In this document: positions 21,374 through 32,340 of the stretch, in pieces | How the letters are laid out: the number at the start of each line of letters is the position of its first letter | How positions within the stretch are numbered: position 1 is the stretch's first letter | Assembly (NCBI RefSeq): GCF_025370935.1 | Contig: NC_133486.1 | Location: forward strand, 9,140,133-9,204,132 | Source: Choristoneura fumiferana | Lineage: Eukaryota > Arthropoda > Insecta > Lepidoptera > Tortricidae | Direction of reading: 5' to 3' | DNA: 64,000 bases | Position numbers and translations under genes: made by a program | The notes under the pieces: model-generated | Databases searched by the model: none | Told to the model about the DNA's origin: nothing | The model's input: only the letters and a program-made list of their open reading frames with translations

Positions 21374-22202
21374 ATTTCTTCAAAAAGAGCATAGTGGTAC
21401 AGACTTTTCCTTTTGACAGCTGCGCTACCACGAGCTTTGATTTAATGTGGTATACTACCCTTGGTTTTCATTTGGCATGAGAAAAAACGTTAGTGTTGTA
21501 TTATTTCAACAAAATGGGATATGAAACATATGCCTGCACATGCAGCTTATTCAACTGGTGTGGCGTTCCTCGTAAATAAAAGATGAACATTATCAGGGGT
21601 TTTGTCGCCTCCTGAATGAAATAAACAAAGATGTCACGAAATAATTTAATTGACAAAAAAGACAAAGGGAAACACGTAGGCAACAGTTTATACCCTTATT
21701 TTAGATTCTAAGCTACGATTTCGGGTGCAAAATAGCACGCGCGCATGTCAATGGCAAGCAACAAGCGTGGACCGCGGTGACAATGACAAGGCAAGTGATG
21801 CGCAGCAGTTCTCGCTTGGAGCTCGAAACCGTAGTGTGAGCGCGATGGACATAATAATATCGTCCGCTGTATTCCTCCCTGTAGCGGGACTGCCCGCGGG
21901 ACGATCGCGTATAAGGTAATGTCCTGATCACACGTACCGAGTAGAGTGGCGAGAGAGTGTCCTCGACCGAGTGCTCGGTTCGTGTGTACTACTAACGCTC
22001 GGGCTCGGGCCAATAGCCCCCTCCTCCTCCGCCGCCCCGCCGTGGCCCACGACGTAATAACAATACTCCGCGAGTCACACTCGACTAATCAAAACGAATG
22101 GGGATGCCAGATGACCCAGATGGTTCAGGTTTGGCGGGATTCTCCCGAATTTTAGTATGTGCTCCCGACTGCCAACAAAGTCAAAAAAATCATAAAACGT
22201 AA
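21374..22202. other. Spacer; GC-rich middle
   Basis: About 21720-22070 is GC- and CpG-rich with frames on both strands that look like composition artefacts. No protein recognised. Confidence 0.4.
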
Positions 22203-22420
22203 AACAATACAATACAATAGAAAGACTTTATTGTACACCAGAAATAACAACTACTTACTACAATCACAACACCAACAACAACAACTTCATTATATAAAAC
22301 AATAATTTATAGTTCCAAATGCTTGCACCGAATGACAGTAAATCCCTTTTCTTGGCATAGTACCTAACACCCAGTAACAGCCGTTATGCAGAATTTTAAA
22401 AAATCACGGCTATTTTTAAA
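22203..22420 (-). mobile_element. LINE 3' end with (ATTGT)n tail
   Basis: Plus strand ACAATACAATACAATAGAAAG followed by ACTTTATTGTAC is the reverse complement of a LINE 3' end (GTACAATAAAGT then (ATTGT)n), as in the element at 16473-17350. No coding part remains. Confidence 0.6.
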
Positions 22421-22536
22421 GCATTTTTTACTGATTGTTTTCCTGGTTGTAGTAAATGGAAAAAAATACTTTATTTAAGAATTATTTGATCTTGCCATGT
22501 TAGCGGGTAAATGGTGATAAGGGTCAAAAAATGTAA

Positions 22537-22566
22537 TATATATATATATATAGATATATGTATATG

Positions 22567-22613
<47 letters not shown>
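22537..22613. repeat. (TA)n microsatellite
   Basis: Alternating TA with a few interruptions; it is the target flank of the BEL element. Confidence 0.9.
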
Positions 22614-22617
<4 letters not shown>

Positions 22618-22618
22618 T

Positions 22619-22984
22619 TGTTGAGGATCTTACGGGTCTTGTCTTGATCAGCTTCGGAATTCTTGCGCTCCTTTCTCCTTTCTTTCTAGCCTGCCTATAG
22701 TGAGGTCTAGGGTGCAACTCGGGCAGAATGATTCTTTTTATTTAAATATAAATAATTAATTTATTGTGTCTTCGTTACGATAGGTTTACAAAAGTGAAAA
22801 AATTAGTGAGAATGACTCGATACAGTTTAAGAGTGGAGCTTATAAAGCACCAGGGGGGGGAGAGGGGCAGCAGGGCCGCGGCGTGCGCGGCGCTTGCTGC
22901 TTTATCGACTTGCGTTCCTTGTTACGTCCGTTGATAGTACATTGTGTACTCTGCTAGATGGCGCTGCGATGCGATGCGTTAACA
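22619..22984 (-). repeat. BEL 3' LTR
   Basis: 366 bp; TG…CA ends. Compared with the other LTR it has four extra bases near 22770 (TCGT/CGTT) and one extra G near 22860. On the coding strand it holds TTTATAA and AATAAA. Confidence 0.95.
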
Positions 22985-23020
22985 TGCCGCCGGCCTTGGA
23001 AGACTCGACTTCCAACGACC

Positions 23021-23913
23021 TCACACGTTGCTGGGCACGTCTACGATGTCAGGTGCTTGCACTGGCAGCGGGCAGATCTTCGAAAACGTCCTCTGGATTG
23101 TTCCCGTTGCCGTTCGTATTTCAGCTGCTCGCGATACGCCGTCCTTTCCTGAATATGTCCGCACGATTCGGCCGAGACGCCATTTCAAGGGTGGCAAATT
23201 GTCTTCCATTATTAAAACGAGCATATTTTCTTGTAGGCTCGATGTGTTCGCCTTCCACTTAGTACGTGTCTGCATTTCCGAAACATCTTTCTTTGACCAG
23301 CGCCTCCAGAAGTGCTGCCGCATCTGCTCGTCTCTGTCATACATAGCGCAGCAGGCGATGGGGAACAGCCTCCGTCAGGTCTTCACAGGCGGGCGCGGTC
23401 AGAGGCCTTCCTATGAGGAAATGAGCAGGAGTGAGGGGAGTCAGGTCATAAGGATCGGTAGAAAGGGGCGACATGGGACGGCTAGTAAGTACAGCTTCGA
23501 TAGAAGTTAAAACAGTTGTGAATTCTTCGAACGTCAATCGAGCGTTGCCTATAATTCTACGGAAATGATGTTTACAATTGCGTATCCCTGATTACCACAG
23601 ACCACCAGTGAGGACTATAGGGTAAAATGAACCTAAATTTAATACTTTCATCATTTGCAAAGTCTGCGATATCTTTAGATTTTTTTATAAGTGACGATGA
23701 AAATTATTTCTGTGCTCCTACTAGATTTTTACCATTATCAGAATGAATTTCTGATGGTTTACCACGACGTGCAATAAATCGTTTTAATGCTAAAATGTAA
23801 TCATGTGTTGAAAGACTACAAACTAATTCCAAATGCACGGCGCGCGTCACGAAACAAACAAACAAACAAACAAATGTAACCTTTCACCAATGCACTACCA
23901 CGTCCTTTACGGT
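23021..23913 (-). pseudogene. BEL integrase core and C-terminal domain, frameshifted
   Basis: After the main frame stops (GVDYPALYRF), shifted frames continue the integrase: SILNRKGRGSALVKGY, FVTRAVHLELVCSLSTHDY, IHSDNGKNLVGAQK (second Asp), then TFEEFTTVLTSIEAVLTSRP (Glu) at 23537 and PAHFLIGRPL. The last frame (23021-23344) has FWRRWSKKDVSEMQTRTKW and LKWRLGRIVRTYSGKDG, the DUF5641-type tail of BEL integrases. A TTTG repeat (23854-23873) has expanded within the core and is one source of frame loss. Confidence 0.88.
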
Positions 23914-26900
23914 TTAAAATCGATACAGGGCCGGATAATCGACACCGCAATACATAAACGGATAACGTGGATGCAATCGTTCAGCGGGCAAGTTACCGAT
24001 AATCGGAGCTAAAGTGTTACCTTTCATACGTGTACAAGTAACGCACTGCCTCACTATTTTCCTAGCAAGATTTCTACCGCCTATTGGCCACCAACACTCG
24101 CGCACTGTACTTAATAATAACTGCGGGCCGGCATGTAGTAGCCGCTTATGTTTGTCTCTAAACAATAACAAAGTGAAACGATGTTTGCTGCACAATAATA
24201 CTGGATATTTTTTACTGTAACTAAATTCACTCGCATTGGACAATCTACCATCGACTCTAATCACTTTATTTTCGTCCATAAATACGTGAAGTCCCGAAAT
24301 ATTACAGTTCCGCTTAACGGGGATAGGTAAATTATTGTCTAACGCGGAATATAAGTGCGAAAACATTTGTTTTTGTGCAATGGTAATAAGCGTGCACTTG
24401 GATGCGCGGAGCTCGTCAACTGAGAGAGAACCGGTTTGGCGGGGCTGTTTACGCTGCGCTCGGGCATTTGTTATGAATCTAAGTAAATAGGCATAAATTC
24501 TTTTTAATTTGTTAAAACTCGAATATCTATTGAAAATATTGAAATCAAATAGGGCGTTATCTACGTTGGTTAATGCGGCGGTTTGAGACTTAAGTTCTAG
24601 TAGCTCGCACTCCAGGGAAATGCAACCGTTTTTAACTAAATTTTCATATTTATTTTGTAGCTTTCGCTGGTCCGACTGTACAAGTATTAGTCTGAACATT
24701 TTCTCAACGTCTGCGCATGCTACGTACTTATACTGTCGGAACCGCAATAAAATCGAAAAAATATAATTTTGAAGGATAGGACCCGTATACTGAATGTCAT
24801 TAAGTGACTTATTAGTACTCGTTTTCACACTACCGTTAAATACAACGCGTAGGCGCGTCGTTGTACTTTCGCGGAGTACGCCGTGGTGCGTGAATACAAA
24901 ATAAGGCGCATCAAAAGTTTTAATACGAGTCATGTGACCTAACTCGATATATTCGTGTAAAAAATCACTGTATAATTTTTTATACAGCGGTAAACGTTCG
25001 AATTTACGTTCTAAATTTTTAAATCGCGTTTCAGCTATTTTGTACGAGTCTCCGAGTGAAGTCGCTGGTTCTCGGAGAGGTAGTCGTACACAGAATCTAC
25101 CGTCTTTATCGCGTACAGTCGTCGTACGAAAAATCTCTTCGCATTTAAGCTCATCTGTTGTGAGCGGTTTAATAATTATTTTAGGTACCTCTTCTAGTTC
25201 CCAAAATTTTCTCATACGCATATCTAACGAATCTGAATCTAACGTTTGATTGAAGTTACATTGAACCTCATTTTTCATATGAATTTCTCCAATGCTACCT
25301 GATATTAACCAACCTAATTTAGAGTTTAGTAAATAAGGTCCGCATGACAATCGAATTCTTTCTCCATCTAGCAATTCCCAGAATTTATCCGCGCCTATCA
25401 AAACGTCTATGTCTGACGGTACGTTAAACGTAGGGTCTGCAAGAGATACCATTATGTTACTCGGCAAGCATAAGGTATTTAAATCTATGTGCTCCGTAGG
25501 CAACATAGATGTGATACAAGGCAAAATAAAACACCTAAGTTGTGTCTTGTAATCGCATGACCTTGATCGTAAATTAATATCGCATACATGACTGGAGTTA
25601 GTAACCGTTTTTCCTACTCCAGATATTCGAATAGTGGACTGTATTAAAGAAAGATTTAATCGCTTACATAATTTGTCAGTAATAAAACAATGCTGGCTAC
25701 CGCTGTCAAGAAGCGCACGGGCGCGATGATACTCGTTATTAGCATCAGCAATTTCTATTACCGCGGTGGACAATAGAACCGGTTGCAAACCACTCGTCTT
25801 GATTTGCACACTATTATCGCCCGTAATTTCTGTCGCATTAAGATCGCATTTGGTATGGAACGTGGCAGACGTAGTCGGATGGTTGTCGCTACCCGTCAGT
25901 TGATGCGAATGTTCGGCGGACTGTGTAACTAAAATGTTATCTAAGTGCAACAAACCATTGTGTCTTTGCTGACACTGCCTGCAAGAACCGAATGTGCAGT
26001 CCGAAATAGAATGACCTGATCGTAAGCAGTTGGAACACAATTTCTTATTTTCTACAAATTTTATTCTATCTCGGACAGGTAGGTTTAAAAAACGAACGCA
26101 AGTATAAAGTGCGTGTTTCTCGTCACACATTGCACAAAAACGTATTTGTTTCTCTAATCGCTTATTATTCTGTGCGGTTACATAGCTATGAACATGTTGT
26201 GATTTATTATGATTCTTATTTAAATTGTTGTTGAATGATTTGCCTTCGTGAACGTGAGTAAATTTAAACGTTTGATTAGACCGTTTGGAACTAACGTTAA
26301 TCATTTCTAAAGTGTCGGCTCTGTTCTTTAAAAATAAAAGCAAATCATCTAACTTCAGCGATGAGTCACCGCGCTTCTCCTCAGAATTGATAGACCCTTT
26401 ATGATTCTCCCATTCTTTTTCAGTGGATGAATCTAATTTAGTAACTATTAAATAAATAATGAGGGTATCCCACGAGTGGGTTGGTTCCCCAATCGTTTTT
26501 AAAGCTCGTAAATTTCTATTAACGGTGTCTATCAATTTTCTAATCTGCGCAGGCGATTCCTGTTGAATAGTTTGCAGCGTAAACAGTGATTTCACGTGAT
26601 TATGAATTAGTAGACGATTATTATGGAATCTATTCACTAATAAGTCCCATGCGTGAGTGTAGTTGGCTGCGGTAAATTCTAAAGCACTAATAACCTGTAG
26701 GGCAGTATCACTTAACGACGATCTTAGGTAATGGAATTTTTGGATCGCGTCAAGGTCATCGCGTTTATGTATCATGGTGATATACGAATTTTTAAATTCT
26801 AACCACTGATCATAAGAGCCGTTAAAGGACGGTAGTTTGATATCCGGTAATTTAATCGAAACTGACCTGTGCGTAGTGCATTGGGAATTAATTTCGCTAC

Positions 26901-27285
26901 TCTTAGCAACCAATCTACATTTAGCAGTTGCTAAAATACTAAAATAAAGTTCTTCAAATTGTTCGCGATATTCTAACTGACTCGATAATTCTTTTTCGTC
27001 TATTTTAGCCTCAATCTCGCACTGAACGGTATTAAAAGCTCTCAATAAATCTTCTAATTCTTGAACTCTTAATTTTAATTCAGCCATTTCAGTATCGCTT
27101 AATGCGTTTATTGGAAGTTTACTGAAATATTTTTGGAATAAAGTTATGCGTAGCTTAGTTGCACCTCTTTGCCGTTTGAGGGCAGACAAACGATCCAAAC
27201 TACGTTCGCGTTTATTGGGAGATTTTGGCAATTCTAATTTATGGTTATCACTCGCGGAAGCCTGCCTAAACTCATCGTCACTCAT
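23914..27285 (-). pseudogene. BEL/Pao Gag-Pol with internal RT/RNase H deletion
   Basis: Start taken at ATG 27285 (MSDDEFRQ). Order: coiled-coil N terminus, Gag DUF1759 region (LPSFNGSYDQWLEFKNSY), knuckles (CAMCDEKHALYTC, CSNCLRSGHSISDC, CRQCQQRH), protease ALLDSGSQHCFITDKL, linker, then RT up to VACADVEKMFR, which holds the first RT Asp. The chain then passes in frame to post-RNase H sequence (LVKNGCISLECEL…, GLHVFMDENKVIRVDGRL) and integrase zinc region (HAGPQLLLSTVRECWW, CVTCTRMKG). The YxDD active site and RNase H are missing, so it cannot reverse transcribe alone. An 1,100-codon open frame survives. Confidence 0.93.
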
Positions 27286-27530
27286 ACTGGGGTCTGTAGA
27301 AATAAGGAACACTTACTTGAATAAATACGTGACCCACAGAGGTCGCGATAAAAGCGCGGTGGCGGACGGTAGGCAAAGCTCGATCGACGCGCCGCACAAG
27401 CTGCTTACTAAAAATGAGAAATCACAACTCTGTATTAATTATTGTACTTTAGGATGGGATAAGGATGGATTCGGAAGGTCTGACCGTTTCTCGCTGAAGT
27501 CTTCTCTTCTGCGACGGAGTCCAGTTGTGA

Positions 27531-27548
27531 TCCGGGTCGAAGGCCAAA
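27531..27548 (-). promoter_or_regulatory. Candidate BEL primer-binding site
   Basis: Minus-strand TTGGCCTTCGACCCGGAT starts two bases after the LTR. Position is right; I could not match the tRNA with confidence. Confidence 0.45.
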
Positions 27549-27549
27549 A

Positions 27550-27910
27550 TGTTGAGGATCTTACGGGTCTTGTCTTGATCAGCTTCGGAATTCTTGCGCT
27601 CCTTTCTCCTTTCTTTCTAGCCTGCCTATAGTGAGGTCTAGGGTGCAACTCGGGCAGAATGATTCTTTTTATTTAAATATAAATAATTAATTTATTGTGT
27701 CTTACGATAGGTTTACAAAAGTGAAAAAATTAGTGAGAATGACTCGATACAGTTTAAGAGTGGAGCTTATAAAGCACCAGGGGGGGAGAGGGGCAGCAGG
27801 GCCGCGGCGTGCGCGGCGCTTGCTGCTTTATCGACTTGCGTTCCTTGTTACGTCCGTTGATAGTACATTGTGTACTCTGCTAGATGGCGCTGCGATGCGA
27901 TGCGTTAACA
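27550..27910 (-). repeat. BEL 5' LTR
   Basis: 361 bp; TGTTAACGCATCGC start on the minus strand. See the 3' LTR for differences. It should carry the promoter. Confidence 0.95.
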
Positions 27911-27959
27911 AATATGAACAATAACACGAAATTCGCGTAAAAATTTCAAGTGTAGCTTT

Positions 27960-28420
27960 GCCGGCATTCTTATCTTCGATCCACAGCACGCTAGATCTCG
28001 CAGGTAGAATACTTAAAGCCCCAGCGGGCATTAACTGCGAGATTGCATGCTTGAACGAGGCACGAATGCCTGGCTAGCTGGACAGAGTCCAAATCTCCCG
28101 TCGAAACCACATAGGCAAAGGGCCTGGGATACAATAGCTTCCGTCACCACCTTACAGACATTAGTAGAACCTTCAACAGGCAGGGACCGGGCCAGACTGT
28201 TAGCTGTGTCCAAGCCAGAATCTGGTTACTGGCTCCATGCATACCCCTCGCCCAACACTGTGACTTTTATCGACCCAAACACTCTAGGCATAGCTGTTGG
28301 TCTCCAGCTGGGAGTTGGGATCTGCGCAAGTCACAATTGTGTTTCTTGTGGGCTCCTGTGGACGGTCTCTCCTGCTCCTCGGGCGCCGGCCGCCTGACCC
28401 GCCACGCCGCTCAGAATGTC
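27960..28420 (+). pseudogene. C-terminal fragment of a LINE-type ORF2
   Basis: Pieces read LPAFLSSIHSTLDLAGRIL, then AWDTIASVTTLQTL, RARLLAVSKPESGYWLHAY, LGIAVGLQLGVGICASHNC and, one frame over, VDGLSCSSGAGRLTRHAAQN. This W-x-AxP / IAVGLRLG / C-x-H-x-C / G-LSC-x-GR-x-RHxxxN pattern is known at the C terminus of a widespread class of RT-bearing elements. Two frame changes and one stop. The clade is not resolved. Confidence 0.5.
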
Positions 28421-28423
28421 ATT

Positions 28424-28460
28424 CTCTCTCTCTCTCTCTCATTCACCCCCCCCCCCCATC
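28424..28460. repeat. (CT)n and poly-C tract
   Basis: TCTCTCTCTCTC then a C run; simple sequence. Confidence 0.85.
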
Positions 28461-28642
28461 AGCAGCCGCGGCACACGCACCACAAACGAGCTGAAGTACA
28501 CGTAGTGGCGCGACTGCAGCTGGAACACCCTCAGCGTGTATCCGCTCTTCCGGCGGACGTATTCCACCACATCTGCGACTGCGACAGTGTGATGCAGACG
28601 CGACACATACAGTGCCGTGTTCGGTGTGGCCGCCCTGATTTA
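28460..28642 (-). pseudogene. LINE ORF1-like RRM fragment
   Basis: Minus-strand frame reads LYVSRLHHTVAVADVVEYVR and FQLQSRHYVYFSSFVVRVP. This LYVxRL…SFVVRVP block is found in ORF1 proteins of insect LINEs (CR1-type). Isolated and short; the assignment is from pattern memory. Confidence 0.45.
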
Positions 28643-28804
28643 TGAGTGAATCGAAGAAGAAGTTTAAAAAAATAAAATTGTATCTGTGGTATTGTGATTG
28701 ACAGATCATGCGGTACATATTGTTTTGTATTATGTTATACAATGCTAATAAATCTCTTAATATTAAAGTATTACATATTTCACTTCTAAAATAATTATAA
28801 AACA

Positions 28805-28817
28805 TGGCGCAGTCGAC
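28805..28817 (+). promoter_or_regulatory. Gypsy primer-binding site, tRNA-Ser type
   Basis: TGGCGCAGTCG complements the 3' end of insect tRNA-Ser (…CGACUGCGCCA). It follows ATAAAACA, a plausible LTR end, and precedes gag by 85 bp. Confidence 0.6.
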
Positions 28818-28901
28818 AAATCGCTATATTTACAGTGTATGTCTCAAGACTTCGTGATTGAGGATTGTCAAGTTTAAGACAGATAGAATTTGTTGTCAGC
28901 A

Positions 28902-29368
28902 TGGAACAGAATCCAGTGAAATTGCCTCCGAATTTCGATATTCGCGAGGCAGCAGCATCGGATTGGAAAGCATGGCGCTGCATATTCGAAGATTATTTGG
29001 TAGGAATTGGTCAGAACGATGGCAATGACAAAATTAAGTTGTCCTGAGTCAACTAAGGTGGTGCAGTCTTTTAAAATGTCCAAGGATGACAGCCAGAGTT
29101 ATAGCAAAATATTAGCAGAGATAGAAAAGTATATAACCCAAATTCAAATGAGGTTTTTGAAAGATACAGATTCAATGAGAGAAGGCAAGAAGAAGGGGAG
29201 AAATTTGATAACTTCTATACAGGCCTGCGTCAACAAATTGATAAATGCAATTATATGTTGGGAATGGAGGATCAACTGTTAAGTGTTGTCCAAGGAATTT
29301 TTGACAAAGGACTTCAGAAAGCAATGTTGAGGATTGAAAATTTAACCCTTGAAAAAGCTGCAAGTATG
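28902..29368 (+). pseudogene. Mag-like gypsy gag, frameshifted and cut by a LINE
   Basis: From ATG 28902 it reads MEQNPVKLPPNFDIRE and SDWKAWRCIFEDYLVGIGQ, the usual Mag-type Gag start. Shifts then give FDNFYTGLRQQIDKCNYML and GIFDKGLQKAMLRIENLTLE before the LINE begins at about 29369. Only the first ~150 residues remain. Confidence 0.75.
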
Positions 29369-30240
29369 TGTGTAAACCCATTTTTAAACATCACAGGATT
29401 ATGTCACTACCATCATTATATATATACGAAGTAGCAGTGTTTGTACACAGAAATCAAAGGTATTTTAAGAAAAATTGCGACGTAATATCGTACAATAATC
29501 GCATGTCGAGACAGAGGGACTTACTGTTTCTACCGAAAGCTCGACTTAAACACACAACTCGCAGCCCCTCATCATCATCATCCCAGCCTATATACGTCCC
29601 ATGCTGGGCACAGGCCTCCTCTTAGAACAAGAGGGCTTGGGCCATAGTTCCCACGCGGGCCCAGTGCGGCTTGGGAACTTCGCACGAACCATTGAATCGC
29701 TTCGCAGGTTTGTGCAGGTTTCCTCACGATGTTTTCCTTCACCGCAAAGCTCGTGGTAAATTTCAAATGTAATTCCGCACATGAATTTCGAAAAACTCAG
29801 AGGTGCGAGCCGGGGTTCGAACCCACGACCCTCTGCTTGAGAAGCGATAGGTCAAACCACTAGGCCACCACGGCTTCACTCGCAGGCCTCGCAGCCCCTA
29901 CTTTATGTATAAAGCTATACAACAAATTTCCAAAGACATAATGGAACTCCCCATTAAAATGTTTAAGAAAAAACTATACGCTTGGCTTTGCGAACTGTGT
30001 GTTTATTCTATAAAAGATTTCTTAAACATGAAGCCCAAAAACGAGTAAACTTAGTTTTAACTTTTAGATTAAGGTGATCGCTTTATTTTGCTTCATAAGT
30101 TTCACAGCTGAACAAAATCAAGTGGTTTTTATTGTTTGCATGCTTACCCAAGCCGAATTTGGCGCACAGTGAATAACATGTATTATGTACCATCTTGTAT
30201 CTACCCATTTTCTGCAATAAACTTTATCTTATCTTATCTT
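29369..30240 (+). mobile_element. 5'-truncated LINE, split by a SINE
   Basis: Starts CKPIFKHHRIMSLPSLYIYE, an RT C-terminal block, and continues VFVHRNQRYFKKN and LLFLPKARLKHTTRSP to 29569. After the SINE it resumes YFMYKAIQQISKDIMELPIK and ends IKDFLNMKPKNE, then a 3' UTR with AATAAACTTTATC and (TTATC)n. One frame reads through if the SINE is removed. Confidence 0.85.
29570..29887 (-). mobile_element. tRNA-derived SINE
   Basis: 318 bp flanked by CTCGCAGCCCCT (29558-29569 and 29888-29899). On the minus strand the head has an A box (TGGCCTAGTGG) and B box (GGTTCGAACCC), then a body and (ATG)n tail. Classic lepidopteran tRNA-SINE layout. Confidence 0.92.
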
Positions 30241-30281
30241 TGTTTTATTTAAAATCCATGTCTATAAAAAATATATATTGA

Positions 30282-30400
30282 AGCAGCTTTCTGGGACAGC
30301 ATTCCCGGAGCGCTCACCTTAGGGATCTTTAAAACACGAGCCTATCAGTCTCTAACGACTGACAACGCACCTGTGATATAGGTAGTGCCACCAGAGTTGA
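30282..30400 (+). mobile_element. LINE RT C-terminal scrap
   Basis: Reads FWDSIPGALTLGIFKTRAYQ, a conserved C-terminal block of lepidopteran LINE RTs. No flanks recognised. Confidence 0.5.
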
Positions 30401-30518
30401 GGTCACACACACAAGAACATATGTACCCATGTAATGACATCAGATTTCATTTTATTTTTAGATTTTCCATGTATGAAACGTGATTTGGTGCTGGATGATA
30501 GAAGCGATTTGAACTACA

Positions 30519-30582
30519 GAATAACAGTTAACTTGAATAATTATTTACCTGAATAACAGTTAACTTGAATAATTATTTACCT
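30519..30582. repeat. 32-bp exact tandem duplication
   Basis: Two identical 32-bp units starting GAATAACAGTTAACTTG (30519 and 30551). The first 17 bp recur at 31106-31122, after the foldback element. Confidence 0.9.
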
Positions 30583-30777
30583 GCTTACATACTTTATTAT
30601 GGACAGTAGTTTTATTGGCTCCTTTTTATTCCGATATTCCCATGGAGTAGGGATTTAATCTTAAAATTTCAACCACTGGGTTTAGAGTCATGAAATTTAA
30701 ATGAAATTTATTTATATTTAATTATCTTTTCAAAAATAATTTATTTTAGATAAAAATATCCTTAAATTAAGACCATA

Positions 30778-31092
30778 GATATGGCTGCTGCTGGCTGGTA
30801 CAGACCTGTGCTTCACCTCGCTGTTGCACCCTGAGTGAAGCAAGGGGATATAACCTAGTCCTGCGTCTCACCCAGGTGAAGCACGGGTGTTCAATAGTCC
30901 CTGTGCTCCAACTGATATTATTGTTGGACTTTCTGTCATTATGTAGTCATTTTGCGACCTGAACAACCCGAGATCAACCCATTTTTACTGTCATATTGTC
31001 AGTTGGAGCACGGGGACTAGTGCATACCCCGTGCTTTACCCAGGTGAACAGAGAGGTGAAGCACGGGCCTGTACCCCTGCTGGTTATAGATT
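30778..31092. mobile_element. Foldback element
   Basis: Left arm CTGTGCTTCACCTC…GTGCTCCAACTGATA pairs with right arm TCAGTTGGAGCACGG…GAGGTGAAGCACGGG over about 120 bp with small indels. GGTGAAGCACGGG recurs several times within the arms. No coding capacity. Confidence 0.7.
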
Positions 31093-31427
31093 GGTTCTTC
31101 TTTCAGAATAACAGTTAACTTGTACCTACTTTATTACAGTAGAAAAAGTTATAATGCCCTAAATAACTTTTTCTTTCCGTTACGTAGGTTTTTTTTGTAT
31201 AATTTGAATTTTACAGCACCTTGGTTTTACTGTAATGCTATATTTTTTTATTGGCAAATAAATAAAATATTATTATTAAATTCATGTTCATACCAGAATA
31301 GAGTATTCATTTAGAATTAAACATTAAAAGAAAAACAGTGAAACATTTTACTGATGTTTTATTATAGGTTTACTAATTAAGAAAATAAAAGTATAAACGG
31401 CGATAAAGTTAAAATATTACACAAAAA
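31093..31427. other. AT-rich spacer
   Basis: No gene seen. Confidence 0.5.
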
Positions 31428-31444
31428 ATGGATAGTGTAGCGAA

Positions 31445-32110
31445 GCTAATTTTGACCTGCAAAACAGGAATGCAGCCGACGAATGGCAGATATGGAAGAC
31501 GATGCTTGAAGATTACATCATCGTGTTGGGCCGCGAGGAGGCAAACGATAAAACAAAAAAGTCAATTCTGAGAAATGTAATAGGGCCTGAGGCAGTCAAA
31601 ATAATAGCTACCATACCCAGGAGTGAGAATAAAACTTACGAAAAAATGATGTCTTTCAAAGACCAAAGTCAACCAAAGAACATAACAAAGAGACGAACCT
31701 TTTGAAAACTTCCTCACCACGTGCAGACGTTAATAAATACATGCAATTATAAAAAAAGTGACAACATTGAAGATGGCTTACTGCGAGACAAAATAGTCCA
31801 TGGAATTAAAGACAAAGGAACTCAAGAAACCTTGCTCCGCATTGAAGACATAACATTGGAAAAGGCAGCAGCAGTTTGTAGAGCCAGCAAACAAAGTCGC
31901 GAGCAAGTTGCCCAAATAAATCAAGAGCCGGAAATACACAGAGTTCAATACCACAACAAACCAAAGTCAGTGAAAAAAATATTTAACTGTCGACGTTGCC
32001 AGGCAAAACATGGCCCCAGAGAATGCCCCGCTTATGGCAAATAATGCTCACTGTGTGGAGCCATGGCCCATTTTGCCAAATCTTGCTATACTAAAAACAA
32101 ACGTATGCAA
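31445..32110 (+). pseudogene. Mag-like gypsy gag with zinc knuckles, frameshifted
   Basis: Reads AADEWQIWKTMLEDYIIVLG and ANDKTKKSILRNVIGPEAVK, shifts near 31680, then LINTCNYKKSDNIEDGLLRD, GTQETLLRIEDITLEKAAAV and CRRCQAKHGPRECP. An in-frame TAA at 32041 precedes the second knuckle CSLCGAMAHFAKSC. Same family as the gag at 28.9 kb but a different copy. Pol is missing. Confidence 0.82.
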
Positions 32111-32340
32111 AAAATTTAGTCGAATAATTGAATGAGACATAAATCGAAAAGGACGAATGAAGAATGAGTCCTAGGAAGACCGTTACGAAATACGATTAAG
32201 ACTTATTAAGAATGAGACATGTGCAGAATCTGACTTAGAAAGATAAAGACATATAATGAACAAGACGAATAAAGAATGTGTGACAAATATAGAATGAGAC
32301 GAAATACGAATTGAACGAAAAACGAATGGGACGAATAACG
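32110..32340. repeat. Degenerate short-period repeat
   Basis: GAATGAGAC, GACGAAT and GAAATACGA recur many times with irregular spacing of about 12-20 bp. It truncates the DNA polymerase fragment on its right. Confidence 0.6.

Larger units (their letters stand above)
22619..27910 (-). mobile_element. BEL/Pao LTR retrotransposon, complete ends
   Basis: LTRs at 22619-22984 and 27550-27910 flank Gag-Pol on the minus strand. AATAT occurs on both sides (22614-22618 and 27911-27915), the 5-bp duplication expected. LTRs differ only by a 4-bp indel and one G in a G run, so the insertion is recent. Internal coding is defective (see gag-pol). Confidence 0.96.

Noticed and set aside
21708..22155. Overlapping frames in GC-rich DNA
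   Set aside because: Arg- and Ala-rich on several frames at once, as expected from composition alone.
22475..22717. Frame through the (TA)n tract and BEL LTR
   Set aside because: Ile-Tyr repeats are translated microsatellite; the rest is LTR.
27439..27648. Frame overlapping the BEL 5' LTR and leader
   Set aside because: Untranslated leader and LTR sequence; no conserved protein.
28297..28645. Overlapping plus-strand frames around the CT/C tract
   Set aside because: Low-complexity translation; the meaningful frames there are the LINE fragments listed.
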